The translations under genes were made by a program, and so were the position numbers. The notes below the pieces were generated by a model. The model was given only the letters and a program-made list of their open reading frames with translations. It had not been told where the DNA came from and searched no databases. 64,000 nucleotides of DNA from Rapana venosa (taxonomy: Eukaryota > Mollusca > Gastropoda > Neogastropoda > Muricidae): contig CM054141.1 of the NCBI GenBank assembly GCA_028751875.1, positions 44,205,067 to 44,269,066 on the forward strand. The letters run 5' to 3'. Of this stretch, positions 48,601 through 60,466 are shown in pieces (the first letter of the stretch is position 1; each line of letters begins with the position of its first letter).

Positions 48601-48707
48601 CACGATGTTGGCATGAACGGCAAACCATCTACTGGTTTTCTGTATTCTGATATCAAATTTTAGAAATGATTTCACATATATAAAGGAAAGTTCTTCGAAA
48701 ATACATA

Positions 48708-51700
48708 ATGGGTGACGCCGTGGAAAGCTACCGGACAGCGCTTGCGGACCTGACTTTCAACAGCAAACCGTTGATCAACATGCTCACCATGTTGGCTGAA
48801 GAAAGTGAACAGATGGCGTCCGAAATAGTGCAAGTCATTGATGAGCGAATTGAGAAGGTTTTTATAGTTTGTTTTGCTTGTATGTGTATCATGTGTTCGG
48901 TATTTAATATGGAAAATCAATTTCTATGATAAGTTTGTAGACTTGCTATTCGCAATACGTCTAGTAGCCTAAAGAGGGTCAAGTGAATGTGGTCGTCTCG
49001 TTACAGATCGTTTAGACTATCTCGTTTAGACTATCTTCGTTATTGTTCTTAGTCTTATGTCATGTATCAGCGTTGAGACGGGAAGTTTTAAGGCAATAAA
49101 AAAATATATTTATTTGTAGGTTTTGAGGGGGGATGAGGAGAGGGCGAGTGTGGTCATTTTCCTAATTTAAACGTATAAGGTATAAAAATTTGGTGATGCA
49201 TGGTGGGAAAATTCTTGCTTACAAAGTCATGTGCCTGTTTCTACACAATTCATTCATTTTTTTAAAAATTCTCTTTACATACTGATTGATTTTGTTGTTG
49301 TCCATGTTTGATGTTCTACCTCTAAACACCTATCACTGCTCTTGAAGATGTGAATCATTTTTCAAATCTGTTTACCAGAGAGATTTTGCCACTTGTAAAT
49401 TAAACTAAAGTGAGATGTAATTGAAGCCTACACATTAGCTGGCAGCAGTTATATGTTGTTTTTTCTCATTTCTTTTGCAATAACTATGCATCAATGCCAA
49501 ATGCGTATGAATGTATCATTGTGGAAGAAAAATGATGCAAAACCCAATATTACATTATTGTCAACTCTACTCTCCTGACACACTGTTTCTCAATGCCTCT
49601 GTTTAGTTCCCCAGCCAAAGTTCATGACCCACAGCTGGCAGCTCATGGATATAATAAACTGGATATAAATAAACGGGCAAAGGGAAAGGCAGCACTAGCC
49701 GATTGCTGCTGTAGCTGTGTTCAGCCGTAAATAACCCTTGTGTCTTTCACACATCCTCTTGCACAGTGAATTGTCAAAAAACGACAAGCAAAGCACTCTT
49801 TAAAATGAGCTTTAAACGAGCTTTCTTTTGACTCCAAACTCCATGTACTTTCTTTCATACTGGTTGATGTAACAGCAGTTCAAACATACATGAAGATAAA
49901 CAGGAGGGGTGCTGGCAGAAACACAATCACAAAAAACAGACATTTCTCTCTCTCTCTCTCTAAAAAAGCAGCTGTTTATATTATATAAACAATGAACATA
50001 GAGAAACATTGGACATGTCTGCATGCAGACTAACCTTTTTTGGGGGCTGCCACATTGAACCTGTTGGCAGAACGAGGCCATAAATAAACACACCTTAGCA
50101 GGCTACCGCGCATGGCCAGTGGCGTGAGAGGCAGGGTGATGGAGAGCGTGGGGGGAGAGTCGGGCATCATTAGTGCCAGCTATCTGACTTCTGTATAAAC
50201 ACTCCTGCTGGTCAGGCGTTACAACACGTCCACAGTCTACTAGTAGTTTCATCAGCTTTTAGTGGTATCCTTGCTACAGCTGAAGGTTTGTTCATGAACC
50301 AATTCCAGATTTGCTCATAATTATAGCCCCGAGAACACAGTAGAAAACAGATGTCTTGTCAGTATCCTACACTGTCATCAGACAAAGATACCTCACAAAT
50401 GGCTCTGGTTTTTATTTCACTGATGTTTCTGATACTATACAAAAAGCATTTTCTGATCTGTTACGGAGTGAAAGTTCCAGCCACCAACTAGAGTCGTGTT
50501 TTTCCTGTTTTGAGCAGCCGTGGACAGTTCTTTGAGACTAAAAACTGGGTCCTGTGTGTGAACACAAAACTTGAAATTACACACACTCATTAAAACTCCA
50601 TCCACTATTCCTGGAAGACATTTGAGAACATATCCGGCATGCACCTGCTGTCTGGAGAAGAAAAGCTGCCCCAGTTTTAATTTTGCCTTTGACACATTAC
50701 CAGAAAATTTCTCTGCAGTGCCTAACACTGTAACAGTAACACCTCCTCATGGAGGTAACAGAATATTTACTAAGAAAATTCAAGATTACTAAATTTAAAA
50801 TGATACATGGGGTTGTTTTTTTCTTGTGCAGTGTTTTCTGTCACGGGTATTTAAACTATTATTGTATTAATGCTTCACTTCATGACTCTGTTTTTTAACT
50901 AATACAGTAATAGATTGATGAACCTGTGCCCTGGGTCAATTCAGAAGTTGAACATACTGAAATGGGAAGTCAGGAAGCAGTTTTGTTTTCTGGGCAGGTA
51001 TTCCTGTGGTGTTTCTTTTATTGTCAGTAGTGTGATTCATTGGCGATTTTAACAGCAAATGCTCTTCTGTGCTCTCTTTAATGTCTGTTACTTGGGGGGG
51101 GGGGGGGGGGGGGGGTTTGATTATTTATTCTTGTTTCATCTTTTCATATTCATAATGGGAAGATATCAGTTTTCTCCGTTTTAGTGTTTACATTTTTATG
51201 CTTTGTGTGTTATGTAATGTTAGCTTAGAAAAGTACAGAAACTGAGGAGGGGGGTGGGGTGTTATTTTAAAGAAAAAATACTATTATGAATATAAAAAAA
51301 CGTTTATAAATCAACGTGTGCATGATATTAAATTCAGTAAGTACTACTTTAACTAGCCTTACACAGGTTTGGAAAATGATTCACCACTCTCTCTCACCCT
51401 CTCCCTCTCTCTCTCCCCCTCCCTCTCTCTCTCTCTCCCCCTCTCTCCTTCTCTCTCTCTCTCTCTCTCTCCCTCTCCCTCTCTCTCTCTCTCCCCCTCC
51501 CTCTCTCTCTCACCCTCCCTCCCTCCCCCCCTAATCTATTAACCTTCCATCCATTTCTTCCTTCAGACCTGTGCACCCTCCGCAATTTTTCTATGCAAAA
51601 AAATACAGAAATGTGAAATGCACCATTTTGCAGTGAAACAATTTTCTTTTGCCTTATATTTAAACAGAGGGGAAAAGTCATCTTCATAATACAGAGACCT

Positions 51701-52585
51701 TTGCTTATAAAGCTCTACAGTCACTGTGAATGCATTATGTTGATCATCAAAATGGCTAGGCCTGTTGAAAGTTTCACAGAAAACTGATCTGGACTGATGT
51801 AAGCAGAGAAAAACATGGAGCAGACACAGAATGTATGAAGAAGAGAAGTGTATACATCTATGGGCAAATAGGTTGCAAGCAATAAGATTTTCTTTATACT
51901 GAATAAGCCAGAGGGTTGTGGAACTAGAACTCTTGTTGCACAGTTACAACCTGATCAAAAATACATTATTTTCCATCTGCAATGGAAGGTAAAATGACGT
52001 ATATTATTTTTATATGTATGCAGTATTAAAAAAAAAACTAGAGAAATTTATGCACTTGAGATATTGTTTGTGTTTGTACTGTTCTTGGCAATACATTAAC
52101 TCCATATGGTTGTGACGTGGCAGTTTTCTAAATTATTTCTATTAGGCGCCTTATATTTTTATCCTAATGTTTTTGCTGTTTCATGCTACGTTTTTCACTA
52201 TCTTTTCTTCTGCTGTTGGTTTTGTTGGGGGGGGGGGGGGGGGGGGGGGTTCTTCCTAGGTGTTAGAATGCAGGTAGGGTCGTCCTGAAAGTTAGTTTAA
52301 AAATTTAGTTAAATGGAAAATTATCTAGATTTTCTAATTTCTTGTATTGGGCAGTTCCTGTTGTCTGGCATTCTTCAGTTTTCTGCAATTACACATAAGT
52401 TGTCTAATTTGGAAAAGTTTTAGTTGTTTTCTGCTCTCCTTTTTTGTGGTTGGTTTTGTTTTTGCGGTGATAGCTTTTAAGTTGTTCGTTTGGTGGCCTC
52501 TGTCATAACTACATTAAGGATATTTATCTTCTTCCTAGTGCATAAAAAATAATGAAAATAAATTCATGAACCTGCTTATAATTTA

Positions 52586-52616
<31 letters not shown>

Positions 52617-53833
52617 GGGGGGGTGAAAAATACAAAAAAGTTTTGTTTTATTTTAAAAGACTAATAATAACAAAGATGTCAGTTCCATTGTGCTGTGCAC
52701 TGGGATTGAAATATTGAAAGTCACTGGTAAATGCTGAAAAGGGACATTGACTGAATGAGGGTGCACAGATCTATACTCCTTTTTATCATTCCATTTGGTC
52801 GTTCAAAATGTGTGCTGTTCTATAGATGTTTTGAAATATATTCCATTGCTAATTATTTTTATTTGCAGCAAATTGTATAATAAAGTCACTCAAAATACCC
52901 GAGTGCTTTATGTTTATTTTTGTTTGATGTCTGTACTTGTATTATTGAAAACTTTGTTGTTTAAAATATGGTGTTGCAGAGCAATCTGTGAAGCTTTTAC
53001 ACATTGCTGTTTTCACACAATTAACATAGGGTTCGCAATTTCCTTGAAACTCCTTGAATTTTTAGACCTCCTTTTCAAGGCCTTGAATCTCCTTGAAAAT
53101 GAACAAAATGTCAACCTGTGACAAAAACCTGGAAACCTTTCAAAATCAAAGCATGTTTGTCAAAAGTATTCTGATAAGCCTGAGATGCATTTTTGTGGGG
53201 GGGAAACGAATAACGGTTTTAATGGGTGCATGTGGACAAAACAGACAAAGGAGTACATGACAAGTGTCCAGGATAGGTAATTAGTACCTGCCCACCCACT
53301 GCCCTCTCTAACAAAGTCCACAAAGCATCCTTTAAAAAAAAAAAAAGGCTGAAGTACGTTATTTATTGCCAATTCTAATTTGGCTAGCAATCGGTAATGG
53401 CTCTAGTTTAGCATGAGTAGCTTACAAATGTAAAAGTGCATGAATTGCACCCTTGATTTTTTTTTTTTTAAGCCCCTTGAAAACTCCTTGAATTTCATAC
53501 TGAGAAGTCGTAATGAACCCTGTAACTACACATTGAAAACAGTTAATGTGGGGAAAATAGCTGTGGAAGAATTTTGTCAAGATTTGGGAATGTTTCTGTA
53601 GGGTTTAATCTGATCTTTCCGTAGTAGTTTTTGTCCTGTTCTTGGTTAAGAATGCTGCTACTGCAAAATCATCTGTCAAGATAGTTCTTTACCCCTCTGC
53701 CCTCTCTCTCCCTCTTTTTTCCATCTGTACCTTCCTATCCCTGCTTATGAATATGAATGCCAAGTTTCTGAATTCCATATTATTCTGTCTCCAAATATAA
53801 ACAAAATGGGTTTTTAAAAATCATAATAGTGCA

Positions 53834-53911
<78 letters not shown>

Positions 53912-54407
53912 CGTGAGAGTATAGTCTGCAGATCAAACACTTATCAGTTTGGATAGAGGTAGAGTGTTATTTCAAGGTTGATATAATGTCAAATGTTCAA
54001 TATCTTAATGTTTCAAATCTAATACCCATCAGAACAAGAAAGTAATCCCCTTACCATAGTTAAAATGTGTGCTGTAGGCGCACATCATGAACATGTACTC
54101 TGTTATTTATAAAAATCGGGAGCATAATTTTAATGTTACATGTACTCTGTTATTTATAAAGATTGGGAGCATAATTGTAATCTTGGTTTTAACTCTAAAT
54201 TGAGGCGACATTCTGTAGTCTGTTGGAATTTGGGGGGGGGGGGGGGGGATAACTATAAAATGAGGTGGCATTGATACTGCCTTGCTAGTCTGAGGGAAGG
54301 GGGTGAGGTCTGTAAAATTTTCATATTGTAGAAAAGTGACGATATAAACATCAGGTTTCGTAGGTTCTTACACATACTTGACTGCAAAGTGTTTCTGAAA
54401 TTCCTCC

Positions 54408-54496
<89 letters not shown>

Positions 54497-57400
54497 CCTC
54501 TCTCCTCCTCCCATCCCTCCCTCCCTCCAAAATTATAGTATTTTGAAATTTGTATTTTACTCATACACCTGTGCATATCTTCTGTGTCTGATTAAGCATA
54601 CCAGAAACATTCCCAAGTCTTATGTGAGTTGGAGCAATTTTGTAAGCATTCTCTCTCTCTCTCTCTCTCTCTCTCGCTCTCGCTCTCTCTCTCCATTTAC
54701 AAGAGTTGGGATTGGATCTGCGATGCATGGTTACAACTTCGCAAGCTTACAATCCTGCCGTATCGAGATGAATCATTTGATTCAGTGTTTGATACGTGCA
54801 GTTGGTGGCAGAGAAATAAAATGTAGCCTAAATCAGTAAATATCATGTTGTGTAACTTATAAGAAATATAGCATAAATCAGTAAATGTCAAGTTGGGGAA
54901 AATGTAAATTGATGTCAAGATAGTGAATATTTTGATTAGTCTTAAGTTGTCTTAAAATCTTCAAACGAGAGGATCTTATGTTAACTGAGCAATATGAATA
55001 TCTTTGAATTCAGAGCATTGTATTTAAAATTGGGCTGTACTGCCAAACAAAGATTGCATGAAATACCCTGTGTGCATCAAGCAGATCATCCGGGTTTTTT
55101 GTTTTTTTCCCTGGCAGTTGTTAACTTTGGATGAAAGTAAATTTTAATGTCATGTATGGTGTACAACTTTAGCTCACAGGTTTCTCAATATCTGTTAAGA
55201 TGCTATTATAAATCATCCAAAACTTCCCAATGCGTGTGACATTACGTTAGAGAAAAAAAACAAGAAAACTAGTCAAAACTATAAACTTGTATAAACACAC
55301 ACACACACACGTGCAGTGCAGTGCACCATTTGGTTGGAAGGTTTTGTTGTTTTTTTATCTTGTTAGAAATCTAGGACTTTGAGGATGAGAAAATTGCATG
55401 GCAATAATTACCTTTCAAGGCCCCTCCCCCCCCCCCCCCCCCCTCTCTCTCTCTCTCTCATTTTTTCCCACAAAAAAAAAATAATAATAATAATAACCAT
55501 ACATGTATCCTCTTTTAGCAGAACATGGGAAAACCAATATTGTGAACAAACTTGATCCAGAACAGCCAAATTTATTTAGGAATAGTGCATACTGGAAACA
55601 GTCCAAAGTTAACTGAAAGTAACACTAACAGGAGGGGGGGATTCAAACTCTTAAATGCCTGTGCAGATTATTATTTGTTTATAATAATTATTGTAAATGT
55701 TCGTACATGTCAGTATAGTCCAGTAAAGAAAGTTGAAACTTGAATTGATGATCAATCAAAATTCAAATGACAGCTGCATTCTGGTGTTCCTTAGGGTATT
55801 GGGTGATTTATGTTGCATTCAGATTGTCAGTTCGCTCTGAAGATACTTTTTAGCATGAGCAAAAAAATGCAGGTTATTAAGTTATAACTATATATAGGAA
55901 AGAAAATAATTGCTCAAACTGAATTTTTAAATATATTGCAGGATTATTTGTTGGGTTGTTTTGTTGTTGGTGTGGGTTGTTTTTGGTTGGTTGGTTGTTT
56001 TGTTGTTGTTTTTGGGGGGGAACCACTTAATCATACTTAAAACCCATGTTCTGATGACAGAATTAGAATTGTATGAAAAATGGTGTGTAAAGACAATAGG
56101 AAGAATATATTTTATCATTGCACTTGTCATTCTATTAATATTAGTCATGAAGGTAAGGTCCAACCTTTTGTATGAAGGGAATTTTGCTGGTCACTTTGGA
56201 TTTCAGATATGTTCATAATTCTTATACTTACACAAGACAAAGTCGTATTTAAATAAATTCAATACTAATGATTTCTCTCTGTAAAAATTAAAGAAAAAAT
56301 AGATAAAACAAAGAAAACTAAACATCCCCCCCCCCCCCCTCCACCTCAAAAAGAGAAGCAACAAACAAAATAAAAACCAAGAAAACTGTCAAAACCCATC
56401 AGCACCAAACCACCACCACAAAAAAAAGCAAACAAAATTAACAACAAAAGGGAGGGGGAGGGATCTGTTGCTAGCTTTTGTTCCAAATATATACATGCAA
56501 GTATTCTGAAAGTATGTCTGTCCCTCTACTCATCTGTATGCTCTGAAGCGTGCATCCTTTCCAATGCAATGTTGCACATGAAAGCATCAATTTTTCCATT
56601 GATGAGTGCCAACAACATACAGATAGTGGATGTGGATAAATTCTTATTAGGGACTACAGTTATCAGTGTATGAAAGAAAAAAGGTGAAATGTTGCCAGAT
56701 TGTTGACTTTCCCATGTCTGCTTATTGATGGATTCAAATGTAGCTTTAAACAAAAATATGGAACGAGTATGAACCAAATCTGCATTATCTGCTAACTCAA
56801 TTTCAATCATTCACTTTGAATCGGGGAATGAAACGAGAAAACCTATTGTAGTTGGGATGGATGCAATCAAGTTTGCCATAGGTTGTTGTTTTTTCTGGTT
56901 TCATACCCTGAATCACGGTCTGGGGGGAAATATCAAATACAGTTAATGAAAGTTTTCAAAACATGATTTAATTAAGTGGATTGTTAAATTTAGGAGGTGT
57001 GAAGCTGTTAGCTAATGCATAAAACTCAGAAAATAATAATTGCCATGCAATTTTGTATGATTTGAAGCTCTTAAATAACCAACACTTTTACACTGAAAGC
57101 ACAGTCAGCAGCAGTTTTAACATGACTGGTGTTTGATTTTTACCTTGAACATTGTCTGCTTAAGCAGAAAGATTTCATGATATGCAGAACGCTGAACAAC
57201 TTAATAAACCATAGAAGAATCTTCAGTTGACTGGATTGCAATTATTGCTCCCTCTAACCTACCCACCCTCACATACTTTTGCTCTACCATTCTGAATGAT
57301 CATGATGACTTATAAAGCTTTTGATTCACCAGTCTCTTCCATTCAAAATTGTCTTTTTGAACCTGTTACATATAATTATTTTCCCCTTTTTCCTGTTCAT

Positions 57401-59336
57401 GCAAATTTGCTACGGGTTTTGTTACAGGATCCCATGAACAAGCTGTTAATGCTACTGTGATGTCTTTTAGGTTTGCTACTGTATATACTTAAAAGGTAAA
57501 GCAGCGAGGGAGAGGAGATGGGTGCCGCCCTCAATATGCTGGCCCTAGAGAAGTGAGGTCTCTGACGCCTCCCTCCCCTACGACCTTATAGGTTATGGGA
57601 CTCCTTTACCTTTACCTTTTTACTGTATATACAGTTCTTTTGAAAAAGTAGCTCTTTGACTATTGGTGATAATGGTTCAAAGTGTAATGGAGAGGTAAGA
57701 AAAGTCAAGATAAGTTTCAGGCAAGTTTGAACTGCAGATCCCTTGTTTCCCTCAAAGGGGTTTATTAACAGTCAGTCAAACTGGCTGTGTGTTCTCCAGT
57801 GAAGTTAAAGCGGTATACTTTCATAGCTGTATATGTATTTTAATTATCCTGTTGTGGGTTGCTTTTTTTTTGGGGGGGGGGTGACTAGGGAGAAGAGAAT
57901 AAGTAGCGAACTTTGCATATGTAAAGAGTATACTTTTCTCTGCCTAATCATGTTGTCTTCAGGGCTGTTATTTTCATAACATTGCTTTTACCAACTGGAA
58001 TACCTGGGTTTATTTTGTCATGCTAAGAAAAAGAAAACATGAAATTTCAGATGTATTTGATTTTGTTTAATGAAAAAAGTTTACTTTTTTTCATTGTGAA
58101 GGTCTGAAAAATCATGTTATAATCATAGCTCTAAGCAGTATGTTTTGCCATGAGTAGTATCAGATTCAAATAGGCCCAACAAGCTATTGATGACCCCTCC
58201 AACTAAAAAGATCAAATACTGCAGCTGCATAGTTTTCAAGGGCTTCAGTCATGACTATTTCAATGCAAAATTGTTGGGTGCCACCACCTGGCTGAAGGAC
58301 TGAATTGTATAAGTTCTGTTTTTTCTTCGGATGCCTGCTTTTGTCCAGTTAGTAATAGTATGTAGGAACTGACTCTTGACAAAGTAACACAATCTGTGCT
58401 GAATGTGAATTTGAAATAAAAAAATTGATTTTTTTTTGCGTCAAAAGGGAAAAAAGGTCCATAGTACTTTTGAAGTAAAATTGTTGATATGGGGGGGGGG
58501 GGTTAATATTCTTCTTAACCCCCCAAAGTGCCTTGTAAACTTTGTAGAAAGGAATGGAAGAGCTGGTCTGAAGTAAAAGCACCTATCATCCTGATGCATT
58601 GAGCTAAATGGGGGGAAAGGTGAGACATCTGAATGAGAAATATCCAAGCATCCATACAACCATTAACAGGATTTTAACAAGTGAAAAAGGCGAAACAGGG
58701 AACCGTTCCTTCAGACATGAAAGAATTCATTACAGATTGCACCAGCCATGTATACACTTGCACTTCAAATACAATTTGCATCTGTCATCACACAACTGAA
58801 GAGCTGTGGCTGCAACTGGTTTCATCAGTGTCAAGTGGAACAGCTGTTGCATTGAGAACATGGTGCACCGCTGCACAGCAGAATGGGTGATGGTAAGACA
58901 ACAGGTGATGTATTCTGGTTGGTGATTTTTATTCTAGAGAATGAATGGGTGTGTTGGATGACTGAAGAAAGATTGTGATTAAGAGAGCTGAATGGTGTAT
59001 TGTTGGTGTGCTTGTGAATTTTAAATTTTTTTTTAATGGAGCAACATTGTTTTAGTGTGTTTACTTTTTGATCATCAAAACTTTTATGTTGCAGGTACCA
59101 AGGTGGACTCGCAGTCCCTATGGTGCTTTAGGGCATTGTGAAAGCAATGTTTGGGGGTTATGCATGTATTTATCTGATGTGTATACATGTTTGCTTTATG
59201 CTTGCAGGTTCCTGTCAACCAGAAATTGCCTTTGTTGTATTTGATTGACTCCATGATCAAGAATCTAACCTCAACACTCTACCCTCAGCTGTTTATTCAG
59301 AACATCATTCCCATCTTCTGCCGTGTTTTTGAAGAG
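48708..59336 (+). CDS. PCF11: PCF11 pre-mRNA cleavage/termination factor, 5' part (exons 48708..48857 and 59208..59336), continues past the window
   Basis: Subunit of cleavage factor II; the N-terminal CTD-interaction domain binds phosphorylated RNA polymerase II tail and couples 3'-end cleavage to termination in the nucleus. Exon 1 encodes 50 residues, including YRTALADLTFNSKPLINMLT and MLAEESEQMASEIVQVIDER. Exon 2 encodes 43, including LPLLYLIDSMIKN and FCRVFEE. Both align by eye with the human PCF11 CID (LEDLTFNSKPHINMLTILAEE, LPVMYLMDSIVKN, ICVFEK), with the same exon border after Lys. The ATG is chosen because it opens the conserved domain and follows the promoter. The exon-2 acceptor (TTTATGCTTGCAG) and donor (GAG/GTACAG) are good; the exon-1 donor AAG/GTTTTT is poor. 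The remaining CID exons and the rest of this long protein are not visible up to 64000. Confidence 0.95.
49095..49100 (+). terminator. candidate intronic poly(A) signal of PCF11
   Basis: AATAAA lies 238 nt past the exon-1 donor, followed by TTTATTTGTAGGTTTTGAGG, a U/GU-rich downstream element. Unspliced transcripts would end here and encode a 73-residue truncated protein (stop TGA 48927-48929). Confidence 0.5.
51388..51533. repeat. CT/CCCT-rich polypyrimidine block
   Basis: Interrupted CT and CCCTCC repeats. Confidence 0.93.
52597..52624. repeat. poly-G run
   Basis: About 20 G followed by GAGGGGGGG; similar runs at 51094 and 52226. Confidence 0.95.
53027..53522. mobile_element. 0.5-kb hAT-like non-autonomous element
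   Basis: The left end TAGGGTTCGCAAT faces a right end whose reverse complement is CAGGGTTCATTAC. CTCCTTGAA-type motifs cluster inside both ends (53040-53100 and 53473-53495). No coding sequence. The terminal sequence resembles that of the 36685-38308 element, but the subterminal motif differs. The target duplication is not clear. Confidence 0.6.
53837..53908. repeat. (CT)n microsatellite
   Basis: About 72 bp of CT in PCF11 intron 1. Confidence 0.98.
54413..54500. repeat. (CT)n microsatellite
   Basis: About 88 bp of CT; another shorter tract is at 54650-54692. Confidence 0.98.
55427..55496. repeat. poly-C, (CT)n, poly-A, (AAT)n compound repeat
   Basis: Runs of C, CT, A and AAT in series. 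Confidence 0.93.
57489..57620 (+). mobile_element. short SINE-like element with TTTACC tail and 12-bp target duplication
   Basis: A 132-bp insert, AAAAGGTAAAGCAGCGAGGG to CTCCTTTACCTTTACCTTTT, is flanked on both sides by TACTGTATATAC (57477-57488 and 57621-57632). The perfect 12-bp duplication suggests a LINE-type insertion and a fairly recent event. A diverged relative lies inverted at 12077-12200. Confidence 0.85.
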
Positions 59337-60217
59337 GTACAGCAGCAATCCTCTCCATAGATTTTAAAGCATTATTTTTAGAATTACTGTGTGGTTCTCT
59401 GCATTCAATTAAAAAGTTATCAATCCAGATGATGTTTGTGAAATATACATAAACGATCTTTTGCTCTTTTCTTCTGTAATGTTTCAGTAGTTCAAACCCA
59501 TTGAGATAATTTTAGGATGTGTGTTGATTTTTTAGTTGCTACAACGCCGACAAGGCTGTTCTCACTTGGATGATTATCACTTGGGTCAATCTTGATCCAA
59601 CATCTTACTTCGTGTACAAATTTGCTTCATTATTTTATTCATCGAGCTCGCCAACTGTCGGAGACACACAAACAAGCATCCTCTTCGTCCCACTGATTTC
59701 ATTGTTGAGTAAATGATCTTCAAATAAAGAGGATTACATGTATGCTTCTTGAAAGCATACCATTTAAAATTAAGGACACTAACGTCAGCCATTTTAATTG
59801 TCTAGGCACAAAAATTGATGGTTTTGTGAAAAGGCTTTTATGGCCAGTATTACTTCCAAAGTCGAGAGGTGGGGGGGGGGGTCACTTGATAGTAGCTCGA
59901 TCATAGGTTTCGGGACTGATGTGTAGTAGCAAAGATGGGAAGATCGGATTTCTGTGTATTGTCAAACAGGGAGTCGGGTGTTTTGGGGTTTTTTTGGGTT
60001 TGTTTTTAAAAACAAAAGGTTGGCTTTCTGATAAGACCATTCATTGTGACTGACATATGTGTGTGTGCACATGGCAGTGCAAGAGCGCTCCACTGATCCT
60101 ATCACTTTACACATATATATACACACATGCATGTACTCACATACACATACACACACACACCAATACAATTTCTGAGACAAGCTTGTGATTCTTTTAAAAC
60201 CCATCCAGGGCTTGACT

Positions 60218-60220
<3 letters not shown>

Positions 60221-60288
<68 letters not shown>
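60221..60288. repeat. (CT)n microsatellite
   Basis: CT tract with TTTCTC at its 3' end, 37 bp before a SINE tail fragment. Confidence 0.97.
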
Positions 60289-60289
<1 letters not shown>

Positions 60290-60324
60290 TACTTTATTTT
60301 CTTTATTATCATATGATGCATCCT

Positions 60325-60388
60325 TACGGGCGGGGACTGAATGTAAAAAAGCACATGAGTGCTTATTATCTTTGAAATAAAAGAATTT
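60325..60388 (+). mobile_element. SINE 3'-end fragment
   Basis: GGGGACTGAATGTAAAAAAG, CACATGAGTGCTTATTATCT, TGAAATAAAAGAATTT match the last 60 bp of the AATAAA-tailed SINE. It is bracketed by CT tracts on both sides. Confidence 0.85.
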
Positions 60389-60389
60389 G

Positions 60390-60392
<3 letters not shown>

Positions 60393-60462
<70 letters not shown>
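60393..60462. repeat. (CT)n microsatellite
   Basis: About 70 bp of pure CT directly after the SINE fragment. Confidence 0.98.

Positions 60463-60466
<4 letters not shown>

Larger units (their letters stand above)
49100..53020. other. PCF11 intron 1, proximal part
   Basis: No exon seen. A modestly GC-richer stretch at 50040-50240 (GCATGGCCAGTGGCGTGAGA nearby) stands out from AT-rich surroundings without an identified role. Low-complexity CT/CCCT block at 51388-51533 and G runs at 51094-51115, 52226-52249 and 52597-52616. Confidence 0.5.

Noticed and set aside
58608..58890. Two short frames upstream of PCF11 exon 2, considered as a missing exon
   Set aside because: No similarity to PCF11, no good splice pair, and exon 1 joins exon 2 directly in the conserved CID.
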